From Methylophilus sp. (GTDB lineage: Bacteria > Pseudomonadota > Gammaproteobacteria > Burkholderiales > Methylophilaceae), in assembly GCF_008015755.1 (NCBI RefSeq), contig NZ_SSGF01000008.1, positions 34,415-98,414 of the forward strand: 64,000 nt of DNA, written 5' to 3'. Below, in pieces: positions 28,749 to 36,855 of this stretch. The notes under the pieces were generated by a model, which saw only the letters and a program-made list of their open reading frames with translations, did no database searches and was not told where the DNA came from. A program made the translations under genes and the position numbers. Position 1 is the stretch's first letter; every line of letters starts with the position of its first letter.

Positions 28749-29531
28749 ATGTGCTCAGCGATTGCAGTCAATGCCCCCATCGGCGTGATGGATTCCGGGG
28801 TCGGTGGCCTCAGCGTGCTCAAGCACCTCACACGCCAGCTTCCACACGAGCATTTCATCTACTTTGCTGATAGTGCGCACGCCCCTTACGGCAACAAAAC
28901 CGCCACAGAAATCCAGCAACGCTGCGCCATCATCGCCGACACCCTCATTGCCCAAGGCGCCAAAGCCTTGGTCGTCGCCTGCAACACCGCCACCGCTGCA
29001 GCCATCGGCGCCATGCGCCAACACTACACCCTGCCGATTATCGGCATGGAGCCCGCCGTCAAGCCCGCGGCTGCCGCCAGCAAAAACGGCATCATCGGCG
29101 TACTTGCCACCACAGGCACCCTGCAAAGCGCACAATTTGCCGCCTTGCTAGAGCATTACGGCCAAAATGTACAAGTCATCACCCAAGCCTGCGTAGGGCT
29201 AGTCGAATGCATAGAACAAGGTCAGCTAGAAACCCCGCACACGCTCGCGTTATTGCAACAATATTGCCAACCACTCATCGCCGCAGGCGCAGACACCATT
29301 GTGCTAGGCTGTACGCACTACCCGTTTGTGCGTAAACACATTCAAGACATCACAGGGCCAAATGTCACTTTAATCGATACTGGCGCGGCAGTGGCGAAGC
29401 GCTTGCAGCAAGTGCTGGAGCAACAGCACATGCTCAATGCAGCAACGGAAGCTGGGGATTATGTGTTTTTGACAAGCGGGACGAAAGAGACTGAGATCGT
29501 CATGGAACAGCTTTGGAGGCTGACTGCCTAG
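28749..29531 (+). CDS. murI: MurI, glutamate racemase
   Basis: 260 residues. It makes D-glutamate for peptidoglycan. Motifs are GVMDSGVGGLSVLKHLTRQL, the first catalytic Cys in LVVACNTATAAA and the second in VLGCTHYPFVRKHI. Two-domain Asp/Glu racemase of normal length. Followed by repeat copy B. Confidence 0.96.
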   Translation: MCSAIAVNAPIGVMDSGVGGLSVLKHLTRQLPHEHFIYFADSAHAPYGNKTATEIQQRCAIIADTLIAQGAKALVVACNTATAAAIGAMRQHYTLPIIGMEPAVKPAAAASKNGIIGVLATTGTLQSAQFAALLEHYGQNVQVITQACVGLVECIEQGQLETPHTLALLQQYCQPLIAAGADTIVLGCTHYPFVRKHIQDITGPNVTLIDTGAAVAKRLQQVLEQQHMLNAATEAGDYVFLTSGTKETEIVMEQLWRLTA

Positions 29532-29611
29532 ACTTTTCTGTGCGACGATGGAATCGTTATAAAAATAATTCCTAGGAGTTTTACAGCTGTGGCGAACTTC
29601 CGTAACATTGT
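29532..29611. other. Short spacer after murI
   Basis: 80 bp before repeat copy B. No gene or clear terminator is seen. Confidence 0.4.
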
Positions 29612-30340
29612 CTTTCGCCTCTTGGCGAGTCACTTTCTGATGCTTGCCCCTCAGAAAGTAACCAAAGAGGAGGGCACCCAGCCATCACGGCCTGACGGCT
29701 CCCTTGCGTTGCTCAACAAAATAAGCCGGTCACGAAACTCGCCCTAGCAGCTTGCACAAAACACAAGCTGCCGCGGAGCTCAGACAGTCGCTCCCTCTAC
29801 TCTTATTTTGTCTCCGCTACTCAGCGTGATGGGATGGGATTCTTCTCATTTAACTTACAGCGTGGAAGTTTGGAAGGTTCAAAAACCAGATTCATTCCTT
29901 AAAGTGACCAATCGTTGCGCTCAGTAGGTGTTCGGGGTCCCCATCTGACGCGCCGAGTAGCGCAGGCGAAGTGGGGGCTTTCGGCCATCGGCTGTTCGAG
30001 CTCCGCAACAAGCCACGTTCTGTGTGGCTTGTCAGGGCGAGTTTCGATGGGCGCCCACTTTGGCGAGCAACGCAGGAAATAAGCGGAAGCTGGGGTGCAT
30101 TTCTTTTGGTTACTTATTCTTTGGGCAAGCAAAGAAAAGTCACTCGCTGTAAAAGCGAAAAGAATCATTACAAACAACCACAAACCCGTGGGCATCCATG
30201 CCCACCCTACACCGACCAATCAAAGAACAACCTTTTATCGCAATCTCACCACACATGGATTCCAACCAACGCCTGAATGACGACAATAGGTTGAATTACA
30301 CAAAGTAGAATGATGAAAGAATGACTTTCTCAAGCCATCC
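29612..30340. repeat. Large palindromic intergenic repeat, copy B (most complete)
   Basis: The arms of about 240 bp run inward from 29612 and 30161 and are imperfect reverse complements (both begin TTTCGC..GCGAGT.ACTTT). Each has an outer hairpin around TGCTTGCCC, then CTTGCGTTGCTC or its equivalent, and a two-tier stem module. The left module pairs AAAATAAG (29718-29725) with CTTATTTT (29802-29809) and GCAGCTTG with CAAGCTGC inside; the right module has ACAAGCCAC / GTGGCTTGT (30008-30016 / 30024-30032). A tail shared with copy A runs to about 30340. Short open frames in it differ between copies and are not credible genes. Confidence 0.88.
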
Positions 30341-30368
30341 AAACCCACGCATCTCAAATCCACCAACA

Positions 30369-30395
30369 AAAAACCCACGCATTGCGTGGGTTTTT
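30369..30395. terminator. Intrinsic terminator after the zinc-finger gene
   Basis: Perfect 12-bp stem AAAAACCCACGC / GCGTGGGTTTTT with ATT loop, 5 bp downstream of the minus-strand gene at 30400-30588. T-runs on both strands. Confidence 0.88.
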
Positions 30396-30399
30396 CTAC

Positions 30400-30588
30400 T
30401 TAATGATGATGCACATGCGTGCCGGGCTTTAACTTATATTTAGTCCCGCAATACGGACATAAAACCTCACCCGTTTTTGCCACATCCAGAAACACGCGTG
30501 GATGCGATGCCCATAAAGCGACTTCTTTGGTCGGGCAGTGCAATGGCAGGTCTTTGCCGTCTACTTCAAACTCTTTGACATCAGACAT
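30400..30588 (-). CDS. Small zinc-finger protein (zf-CHCC family)
   Basis: 62 residues: LPLHCPTKEVALWASHPRVF, then TGEVLCPYCGTKYKL and a His-rich tail (HVHHH). The Cys, His and Cys-x-x-Cys positions match the zf-CHCC family, related to the small zinc-binding subunit of mitochondrial complex I (NDUFS6). The bacterial role is not established. It follows ilvE by 35 bp on the same strand. Confidence 0.88.
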   Translation of the reverse strand: MSDVKEFEVDGKDLPLHCPTKEVALWASHPRVFLDVAKTGEVLCPYCGTKYKLKPGTHVHHH

Positions 30589-30623
30589 TCAAATTCTCCA
30601 GCAAATTAGCAGTTGCCAATCAA

Positions 30624-31559
30624 TTAAACCAATGTCAACCAATGTGCGTACTTAGGATTTTTGCCTTTAACGACATCAAAGTACATGGTTTGCAGTTTTT
30701 CTGTGATCGGGCCACGTGTGCCTTCACCAATCGCGCGGTTATCCAGTTCACGGATAGGCGTCACTTCAGCCGCAGTGCCGGTGAAAAACGCTTCGTCGGC
30801 GCTATACACTTCATCACGGGTGATGCGTTTTTCGATCACTTCCAGGCCCAGCTCTACTTTTGCCAGATGGATAATGGTGTCGCGGGTGATGCCTTCCAGC
30901 GCTGAGGTCAGGTCTGGCGTATACAATTTGCCGTTACGGATGATAAAAATGTTTTCACCGGAACCTTCAGCCACGAAACCGTCTACATCCAGCAACAGCG
31001 CTTCCTGGTAACCGTCTTGTGCGGCTTCCTGGTGCGCAAGGATGCTGTTCATGTAGTTGCCGTTAGCTTTGGCTTTACACATGGTGATGTTGACATGGTG
31101 ACGCGCAAATGAGGACGTTTTGACGCGGATACCTTTGGTAATCGCCTCTTCACCCATGTAAGCGCCCCAGCTCCAGGCAGCCACAATGACGTGGGTGGAC
31201 AAGGTTTTAGCAGAAATGCCCATGGCTTCTGCTCCGTAAAACGCCATTGGGCGCAGGTAAGCAGAGTCGAGATTGTTTTCACGCACGGCGGCTTTTTGCG
31301 CCTCGGAGATGGTCTCTTTATCAAACGGCATTTTCATGCCGAGGATGTGTGCGCTCCGAAACAAGCGGTCGGTATGCTCTTTCAGGCGGAAAATCGCGGT
31401 GCCTTTATCAGTTTTGTAGGCACGCACCCCTTCAAATACGCCCATGCCGTAATGCAGGGTATGAGTTAATACATGGGTGGTGGCGTCACGCCAGTTGACC
31501 ATTTTGCCGTCGTACCAGATAACGCCGTCACGGTCTGCCATCGAACTCGGTATTGCCAT
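30624..31559 (-). CDS. ilvE: IlvE, branched-chain amino-acid aminotransferase
   Basis: 311-residue fold-type IV PLP enzyme for the last step of Ile, Leu and Val synthesis. Visible: [20 protein letters not shown] near the N-terminus, the PLP-lysine region [36 protein letters not shown], and [15 protein letters not shown] near the end. Divergent from the Sco1 gene. Confidence 0.95.
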   Translation of the reverse strand: MAIPSSMADRDGVIWYDGKMVNWRDATTHVLTHTLHYGMGVFEGVRAYKTDKGTAIFRLKEHTDRLFRSAHILGMKMPFDKETISEAQKAAVRENNLDSAYLRPMAFYGAEAMGISAKTLSTHVIVAAWSWGAYMGEEAITKGIRVKTSSFARHHVNITMCKAKANGNYMNSILAHQEAAQDGYQEALLLDVDGFVAEGSGENIFIIRNGKLYTPDLTSALEGITRDTIIHLAKVELGLEVIEKRITRDEVYSADEAFFTGTAAEVTPIRELDNRAIGEGTRGPITEKLQTMYFDVVKGKNPKYAHWLTLV

Positions 31560-31670
31560 TTAAACTCGCCTTTAATCCGTCAATCATCAAAACCAATATT
31601 GTAAACTAATCTTGCGACTTTTCGCCTATGCTAGAATCCATTTCGATGATGATTTACAAGGATTTTTTAG

Positions 31671-32261
31671 ATGCGTATGGGTTTTAAGTGGGTTTACCTG
31701 CTAATGATGCTTTTAGCCATGCTGCAAGCGGCTTGCCAGCAAAGCAACGCTAGCCGTTTTATCGGCACCGATTTAACGGGCACCCAGTTTGGCAAACCGC
31801 TGTCGTTAACCGACCACACCGGCAAATTACGCAGCATGAGCGACTTTAAAGGCAAGGTGGTGGTGATGTTTTTTGGCTACACGCATTGCCCGGACGTGTG
31901 CCCGACCACCATGAGCGACCTCAAGCAAACCATGAAGCTGCTGGCTGACCAGGCCAATGACGTGCAAGTGCTGTTTGTGACGGTGGACCCGGCGCGCGAC
32001 ACGCAGGCAGTGCTGGCGCAGTTTGTGCCGGGGTTTGACGCGCGCTTTATCGGCTTGCGCGGCACCGAGGCCGAAGTGGCGGCCAATTTAAGTGAATATA
32101 AAGTGTATGCGGCTAAAGTCAGTGAGCCAGGTAAGTCTGGCTACACCATGGACCATAGCGCAGGCATGTATGTATTTGATAAAACCGGGGCGCCCCGCAT
32201 TTATCTGGGTTACGGCGAGAAACCAGAAAATATCGCGCATGATTTACGACTTTTATTGTAA
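31671..32261 (+). CDS. Sco1/SenC family lipoprotein (copper delivery to cytochrome oxidase)
   Basis: 196 residues. The lipobox is LAMLQAACQQ (lipid-anchored Cys at about 22). The thioredoxin-fold domain has the copper ligands CPDVCPTTM (Cys-x3-Cys) and a His in TMDHSAGMYVFD. It assembles the CuA centre of cytochrome c oxidase or acts as a thiol reductase. No oxidase genes are adjacent. Confidence 0.93.
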   Translation: MRMGFKWVYLLMMLLAMLQAACQQSNASRFIGTDLTGTQFGKPLSLTDHTGKLRSMSDFKGKVVVMFFGYTHCPDVCPTTMSDLKQTMKLLADQANDVQVLFVTVDPARDTQAVLAQFVPGFDARFIGLRGTEAEVAANLSEYKVYAAKVSEPGKSGYTMDHSAGMYVFDKTGAPRIYLGYGEKPENIAHDLRLLL

Positions 32262-32429
32262 TTTAGCCAGCACTTAACAAGCTGACCAAGAACGCATCAA
32301 GAACGATTTTCATTTATATTTTTATTTAAAATATTATTTAAAATCAAATACTTACATTTATATTTTTCATTGCATGATTTCTGCTTTCCTGTATGATGGC
32401 TGCATCAAAAATGCAAACAGGAGCCGTCC

Positions 32430-32918
32430 ATGAAAGGCGATAAAAAAATTATAGACATCTTGAATGACTTGCTGGCAGGCGAATTATCCGCCACCGACCA
32501 GTACCTCATTCACGGTGAAATGTATGCGGACATGGGGCTGAGCGTGATCTCAGAGCACATTCTGCATGAGTCCTTACATGAACGTGAACATGCCCGCGCA
32601 CTCATCCAACGCATTTTGTTCCTTGAAGGCAAACCCAATGTGGCCAAGCGTGATCCGCTCAACATTGGCAAAGATGTGAAGTCGATGCTGGAGTCTGATC
32701 TGGCGCTGGAATACACCGTGGTCAAACACCTGAAAAAAGCCATTGAGGCCTGTGAACAAGCGCAGGACTTTGTCAGTCGTGAAATGCTGCTGGTGCAACT
32801 GGATGACACCGAAATGGACCACGCCTACTGGCTGGAAAAACAACTCAGCCTGATCAAACTGGTGGGCATGGAAAACTATTGCCAAAGCCAGATGAATAAC
32901 AGCCCAGCGGCAGAATAA
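32430..32918 (+). CDS. bfr: Bacterioferritin subunit with ferroxidase centre but no haem ligand
   Basis: 162-residue four-helix iron-storage subunit. Compared with E. coli Bfr, the di-iron ligands are present: Glu18, Glu51, His54, Glu94, and Glu128/His131 (one-residue offset). The haem-ligating Met52 is replaced by Arg. It is therefore the catalytic type of a two-subunit bacterioferritin. A good GGAG precedes the ATG. The second subunit gene starts 9 bp downstream. The upstream region is very AT-rich; I see no clear Fur box there. Confidence 0.92.
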   Translation: MKGDKKIIDILNDLLAGELSATDQYLIHGEMYADMGLSVISEHILHESLHEREHARALIQRILFLEGKPNVAKRDPLNIGKDVKSMLESDLALEYTVVKHLKKAIEACEQAQDFVSREMLLVQLDDTEMDHAYWLEKQLSLIKLVGMENYCQSQMNNSPAAE

Positions 32919-32927
32919 GGAGTAGCC

Positions 32928-33404
32928 ATGAAAGGCGATAAACAAATGATCATCACCTTGAACAAGGTGTTGAAAAACCAGCTAACCTCGATTAACCAGT
33001 ATTTTTTACATGCCCGCATGTTTAAAAAATGGGGCCTGGAAAAGCTCAACGATTACCAGTACAAACAATCCATCCGCGTGATGAAAGAAGCGGATGAAGT
33101 GATTGAACGCATCCTGTTTCTGGACGGCCTGCCTAATTTGCAAAACCTGGGCAAGTTGCTGATTGGCGAAGAGGTGGTGGAATGTTTGCAAGGCGACCTC
33201 AGCTTTGAAAAAGAAGTGCAGCATCCGCAACTGGTCGAGGCGATTGCCGAGGCAGAAAAATTGCAAGATTACGTTACCCGTGACTTGCTGACTGAGCTAC
33301 TGGAAGCCTGCGAAGAAGCCGTAGACTGGCTGGAAACCCAGCAGCGCCTGATTACAGATGTGACGCTGCCTAACTATCTGCAATCGCAGATTGAATCCGA
33401 CTAA
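32928..33404 (+). CDS. bfr: Bacterioferritin subunit with haem ligand but no ferroxidase centre
   Basis: 158-residue bacterioferritin. Met52, the haem ligand, is kept ([11 protein letters not shown]), but the ferroxidase residues are lost: Gln at 18, Val at 51, Glu at 54 in place of His, and Cys128/Ala131 in place of the ExxH pair; only Glu94 remains. This complements the preceding subunit and predicts a mixed 24-mer, as known for two-gene bacterioferritins such as in Neisseria and Magnetospirillum. Start has GGAG. A terminator follows at 33434-33456. Confidence 0.92.
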   Translation: MKGDKQMIITLNKVLKNQLTSINQYFLHARMFKKWGLEKLNDYQYKQSIRVMKEADEVIERILFLDGLPNLQNLGKLLIGEEVVECLQGDLSFEKEVQHPQLVEAIAEAEKLQDYVTRDLLTELLEACEEAVDWLETQQRLITDVTLPNYLQSQIESD

Positions 33405-33433
33405 TCCCCGGTATTCATATAAGCTGTTGAATT

Positions 33434-33456
33434 AAGCCGCGAAAGCGGCTTTTTTC
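33434..33456 (+). terminator. Intrinsic terminator after the bacterioferritin pair
   Basis: AAGCCGC / GCGGCTT stem with GAAA loop, followed by TTTTT. Confidence 0.88.
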
Positions 33457-33481
33457 TTGGCTGTAAGGAACCATTTTCACC

Positions 33482-33517
33482 TTGACAAACTCTCAATAAA
33501 TGATAATAATTATCATT
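33482..33517 (+). promoter_or_regulatory. bfd promoter with overlapping Fur box
   Basis: A -35 element TTGACA (33482-33487) lies 17 bp before AATAAT (33505-33510), a likely -10. The 19-bp palindrome AATGATAATAATTATCATT (33499-33517) covers the -10 and matches the Fur-box pattern closely. Iron-replete Fur should therefore block bfd. Confidence 0.82.
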
Positions 33518-33538
33518 AGTAATCCTATGAGAGGCAAT

Positions 33539-33766
33539 ATGTACGTTTGCGTGTGTAATGCAGTCACTGAGCGTCAAGTTCACCAGGCGGTGAGAAATGG
33601 TGCAAAAACCGTGAAACATTTGAAAGAACAGTTAGGCGTTGGAGCGGAGTGCGGCAAATGTGCCAGCTGCGCTAAAGCCTGCCTGAAAGAAGCGCACGCA
33701 GAACAGCATCCTGGCCTGGTAAAAAAACTGATTCAGTTAACACCCGTACAATTAGGCGCGGCCTAA
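33539..33766 (+). CDS. bfd: Bfd, bacterioferritin-associated ferredoxin
   Basis: 75-residue [2Fe-2S] protein. Cysteines follow the Bfd pattern: YVCVCNAVTE at residues 3-5 and CGKCASCAKAC in the middle. Bfd reduces bacterioferritin so that stored iron is released. The ATG at 33539 has GAGAGG five bases upstream. It has its own Fur-regulated promoter, so stored iron would be mobilised when iron is short. Terminator at 33786-33808. Confidence 0.94.
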   Translation: MYVCVCNAVTERQVHQAVRNGAKTVKHLKEQLGVGAECGKCASCAKACLKEAHAEQHPGLVKKLIQLTPVQLGAA

Positions 33767-33785
33767 GTATATTTGGTTTCAAAAA

Positions 33786-33808
33786 TGGGGCGATCAGCCC
33801 CTTTTTTA
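33786..33808 (+). terminator. Intrinsic terminator after bfd
   Basis: GGGGC / GCCCC stem with GATCA loop followed by TTTTTT. Confidence 0.85.
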
Positions 33809-33882
33809 TTTCACACAACATGCTTGGCAGCTAGCCGCATTGCCTACTACAATCTGCGCTGGTCCATCACGCATTCATAGGC

Positions 33883-34806
33883 ATGGCAAATACCCCAAGC
33901 ACCTCACTAGACTGGCGCACATTAATCTTACTGCTGCTGCCACCCCTATTCTGGGCTGGTAACTTTATCGCCGGACGCGCCGTTAGCGGCGATGTGCCGC
34001 CCGTCGCTTTATCACTGATTCGCTGGGGGCTGGCGACCCTGTGCCTGCTGCCATTTGCACTCAAACCTTTTTTGCGTGATCGCGCTCATTACCTGACTTA
34101 TCGCTGGCATGTGCTGGGCACGGCCATCACCGGCGTTGCCACATTTAACTTGCTGGTGTATTGGGGGTTGCACACCACCAGCGCCACCAATGGCATTATC
34201 CTCAACTCCTTTATCCCTTTCCTGGTGGCGATTTTTGGCTTTTTGTTTTATCGCCAGCATTTGCCGACTAATCAACTGCTCGGGCTGCTGGTGTCGCTCG
34301 CGGGCGTGCTCACCGTCGTCTCTCATGGCGATTTGCAGGTGCTACTCACACTGGCGTTTGCCCCCGGTGATGTGATTATTTTTCTGGCCATGATTTGCTG
34401 GGCACTGTTCACTTTATGGCTCAAACAGATTCCGGCCACGATAGACCGTACCGGGCTCATGTTATGCCAAGTGCTCATCGCCTTAGCATTGCTACTACCG
34501 CTTTACGTTTGGGAAAGCCACACTATCACGGCGCATATCGACCACCCACAGACGATATGGGTACTGCTCTATATCGGTATCTTCCCCTCAGTGATTGCCT
34601 TTCTGGCCTACGCCAAGGCAGTGACTCTGGTGGGCTCGGTACGCGCCAGTGTGTTTATTCACGCGATGCCGATTTTTGGCTCGCTGCTTTCCAGCCTATT
34701 GTTAAAAGAACCTTTTCATGGCTATCAGCTGGCGGGCATGTTGACTATTTTTTCTGGAATCTGGCTAGCCAACAGCGCTAACAACGCAGCCTCTGGCAAG
34801 GTTTGA
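33883..34806 (+). CDS. EamA/DMT-family transporter
   Basis: 307 residues with about ten hydrophobic helices in two EamA repeats (PPLFWAGNFIAGRAVSGDVP in the first half; GDVIIFLAMICWALFTLWL and LVGSVRASVFIHAMPIFGSL in the second). These are small-molecule exporters in the inner membrane; the substrate cannot be predicted. It stands alone, with no strong ribosome binding site before the ATG. Confidence 0.88.
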   Translation: MANTPSTSLDWRTLILLLLPPLFWAGNFIAGRAVSGDVPPVALSLIRWGLATLCLLPFALKPFLRDRAHYLTYRWHVLGTAITGVATFNLLVYWGLHTTSATNGIILNSFIPFLVAIFGFLFYRQHLPTNQLLGLLVSLAGVLTVVSHGDLQVLLTLAFAPGDVIIFLAMICWALFTLWLKQIPATIDRTGLMLCQVLIALALLLPLYVWESHTITAHIDHPQTIWVLLYIGIFPSVIAFLAYAKAVTLVGSVRASVFIHAMPIFGSLLSSLLLKEPFHGYQLAGMLTIFSGIWLANSANNAASGKV

Positions 34807-34864
34807 GTATTAAACAGTCTGAGTGTTGATGAAGGTGAGATGGCAGGCAGGCCTGACACCGCAT

Positions 34865-35578
34865 TCAAGCCATGCGATGCAAGATAGATGACAGCGCTTT
34901 TAAGTCTTTTTCAGCCTGGACATAGCCCGGGAACAGGCTGGCTTGCACGGCATAGAATTTAGCCGAGTGATTCATCTCCCTGAGATGTGCCATTTCGTGG
35001 CAGACGACATATTGAATGACATGCGGTGGTGCTTGTATCAAGCGCCAGTTGAGGCGAATCTGTTTGCGGCTGTTACAACTGCCCCAGCGTGATTTAGCAT
35101 TTGAAAGACCCACGGCACTGACTTTTTCGCCCATCTGCGCGGCGATGAGTTCAACTCTGCGCGTGAAATCCGGCAGCGCTTGCTGCGCATACCATTGCAG
35201 TACTTTGCGTGCGACCAGCGCTGGCTGGTCGATCTGTGGCGACCTAATCAGTAACTGGTTGCCTTGCAGTGTCACCGCTTTATTAGTGGCATGCTGTTGC
35301 AGCGTCAGTACAATATCCTGCCCCATAAACAATAGCGGTTCGCCGTCCTGCCATTGCATGGGCGCGACCTGATTAGCTTCGCGCAAGGCGAGTTTTTGCT
35401 GTATCCAGCTGGATTTTTCTAATAACACTTGCTGGAGTTGCGTGGCAGAAATACGTGTTGGTGCGTGCACCACCAAGCCATTGGCGGTGATTTTAAGGCC
35501 TATGGTCCTGCGCGCACGCAGGTCGAGCTGATAATCGATACGATGCCCGTTAGGCAGTTGCAGCTGCCGCGCAATCAC
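34865..35578 (-). CDS. YgjP-like (DUF45) zinc metallopeptidase
   Basis: 237 residues. Zinc site: VVCHEMAHLREMNHSAKFYA, giving HExxH and a third His. The N-terminal half is beta-rich and the SRWGSCNSRKQIRLNWRL segment is typical of the family. The start is GTG at 35578, overlapping the plsC stop (GTGA). Substrate unknown. Confidence 0.87.
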   Translation of the reverse strand: MIARQLQLPNGHRIDYQLDLRARRTIGLKITANGLVVHAPTRISATQLQQVLLEKSSWIQQKLALREANQVAPMQWQDGEPLLFMGQDIVLTLQQHATNKAVTLQGNQLLIRSPQIDQPALVARKVLQWYAQQALPDFTRRVELIAAQMGEKVSAVGLSNAKSRWGSCNSRKQIRLNWRLIQAPPHVIQYVVCHEMAHLREMNHSAKFYAVQASLFPGYVQAEKDLKALSSILHRMA

Positions 35579-36288
35579 AGGGTTAACATCTCGGCTTCAA
35601 TCCAGTCTTCAACCAGTTTATTGACGGCATCTGGCTTGAGACCAGCGGTTTCTATCGGCTGACCAATCACCACTTGGATGACACCTGGATATTTAAGCAT
35701 GGAGTTTTTACGCCAGAAACGTCCAGCATTGTGCGCCACGGGCACCACGGTTGTGGCGGTATGCGACGCCAGCCAGGCACCACCGATATGATATTTGCCA
35801 CGCACGCCTGGCGCCATGCGCGTGCCCTCGGGGAAAATCACCACACTCAAGCCGCGTGCGAGTCTATTTTTGCCATGATTCACCAGCTTTTTTAAAGCCT
35901 CACGACCAGCACTACGGTCAATCGGGATCGCATCCAGCGCCCAAAATGCCCAGCCCAGGAAAGGAATCATCAGTAATTCTTTTTTCATCACCCAGATTTG
36001 CGGCGGAAAAATACACTGCAAGCCGATGGTCTCCCAGGCGGACTGATGTTTAGACAGAATAATATGGGCATGCGCAGGAATATGCGCGCGGCCACGGACC
36101 TCGTAGCGCAGATTGCAAGTGACCTTGAGCCACCACAACACGCTATACGCCCAACCGCTGACCCAGCGTGAACGCGTGACCGCTGGCAAGGGGATTAAGA
36201 TGATTGCCAGTAGCGAAAACGGGATTGTCAGTGCCACCAATCCGAGATAAAACAACCAGGCACGCACATACAACACGGCTTTTTGCAT
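35575..36288 (-). CDS. plsC: 1-acyl-sn-glycerol-3-phosphate acyltransferase
   Basis: 237 residues with an N-terminal hydrophobic segment (AWLFYLGLVALTIPFSLLAI). Acyltransferase motif I appears as LSKHQSAWET, with Glu at the usual Asp position, and motif III as VIFPEGTRMAPG. It makes phosphatidate in the inner membrane. It overlaps gmhB by one base and the metallopeptidase by four, within glyQ-glyS-gmhB-plsC-ygjP-like. Confidence 0.92.
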   Translation of the reverse strand: MQKAVLYVRAWLFYLGLVALTIPFSLLAIILIPLPAVTRSRWVSGWAYSVLWWLKVTCNLRYEVRGRAHIPAHAHIILSKHQSAWETIGLQCIFPPQIWVMKKELLMIPFLGWAFWALDAIPIDRSAGREALKKLVNHGKNRLARGLSVVIFPEGTRMAPGVRGKYHIGGAWLASHTATTVVPVAHNAGRFWRKNSMLKYPGVIQVVIGQPIETAGLKPDAVNKLVEDWIEAEMLTL

Positions 36289-36830
36289 TATCGGTCACCT
36301 GCAATAATGTCTTTCACTGCGGCAGCCAGATCGGCAACGACAATGGTATTTTCGGGAACATCAGACAAGTTGTAGGTTTCTTCACCCTTACCCGTGCGCA
36401 CCAGATACGGCTGGCAACCGGCTTTGGCAAACGCCTGCAAGTCACGCAAGGCATCACCGACCCCAGGCACTTTGGTCAGCTCAATATTAAAGCGGCGACT
36501 GATTTCCTCTAGCATGCCCGTGTTTGGCTTGCGGCAAGCACAATGCGCATCAGCGGCATGCGGGCAATAAAATACCGCGTCAATGCGGCCGCCCACTTGC
36601 GCCAATGCTTTATGCATTTTGTCGTGTATGGCATTCAAGGTGGCCATATCAAAATAGCCACGCGCGATGCCAGACTGATTGGTCGCCACAGCGACGCGAT
36701 AGCCATGCTGATTAAGTAGCGCAATCGCTTCCAGGCTGCCAGGAATCGGAATCCACTCGTTGGGATTTTTGATAAAGGTCGCGCTGTCGCGGTTAATCAC
36801 GCCGTCACGGTCGAGAATGACTAATTTCAT
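36288..36830 (-). CDS. gmhB: GmhB, D-glycero-beta-D-manno-heptose-1,7-bisphosphate 7-phosphatase
   Basis: 180-residue HAD phosphatase for the ADP-heptose precursor of LPS. Catalytic Asps are in VILDRDGVINRDS; the zinc loop is CPHAADAHCACRKPNTGMLE, and the last motif is GVGDALRDLQAF. Second heptose genes are not adjacent. Lies between glyS and plsC. Confidence 0.93.
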   Translation of the reverse strand: MKLVILDRDGVINRDSATFIKNPNEWIPIPGSLEAIALLNQHGYRVAVATNQSGIARGYFDMATLNAIHDKMHKALAQVGGRIDAVFYCPHAADAHCACRKPNTGMLEEISRRFNIELTKVPGVGDALRDLQAFAKAGCQPYLVRTGKGEETYNLSDVPENTIVVADLAAAVKDIIAGDR

Positions 36831-36855
36831 GCATAAACTCCTGACGGCAATGCGA

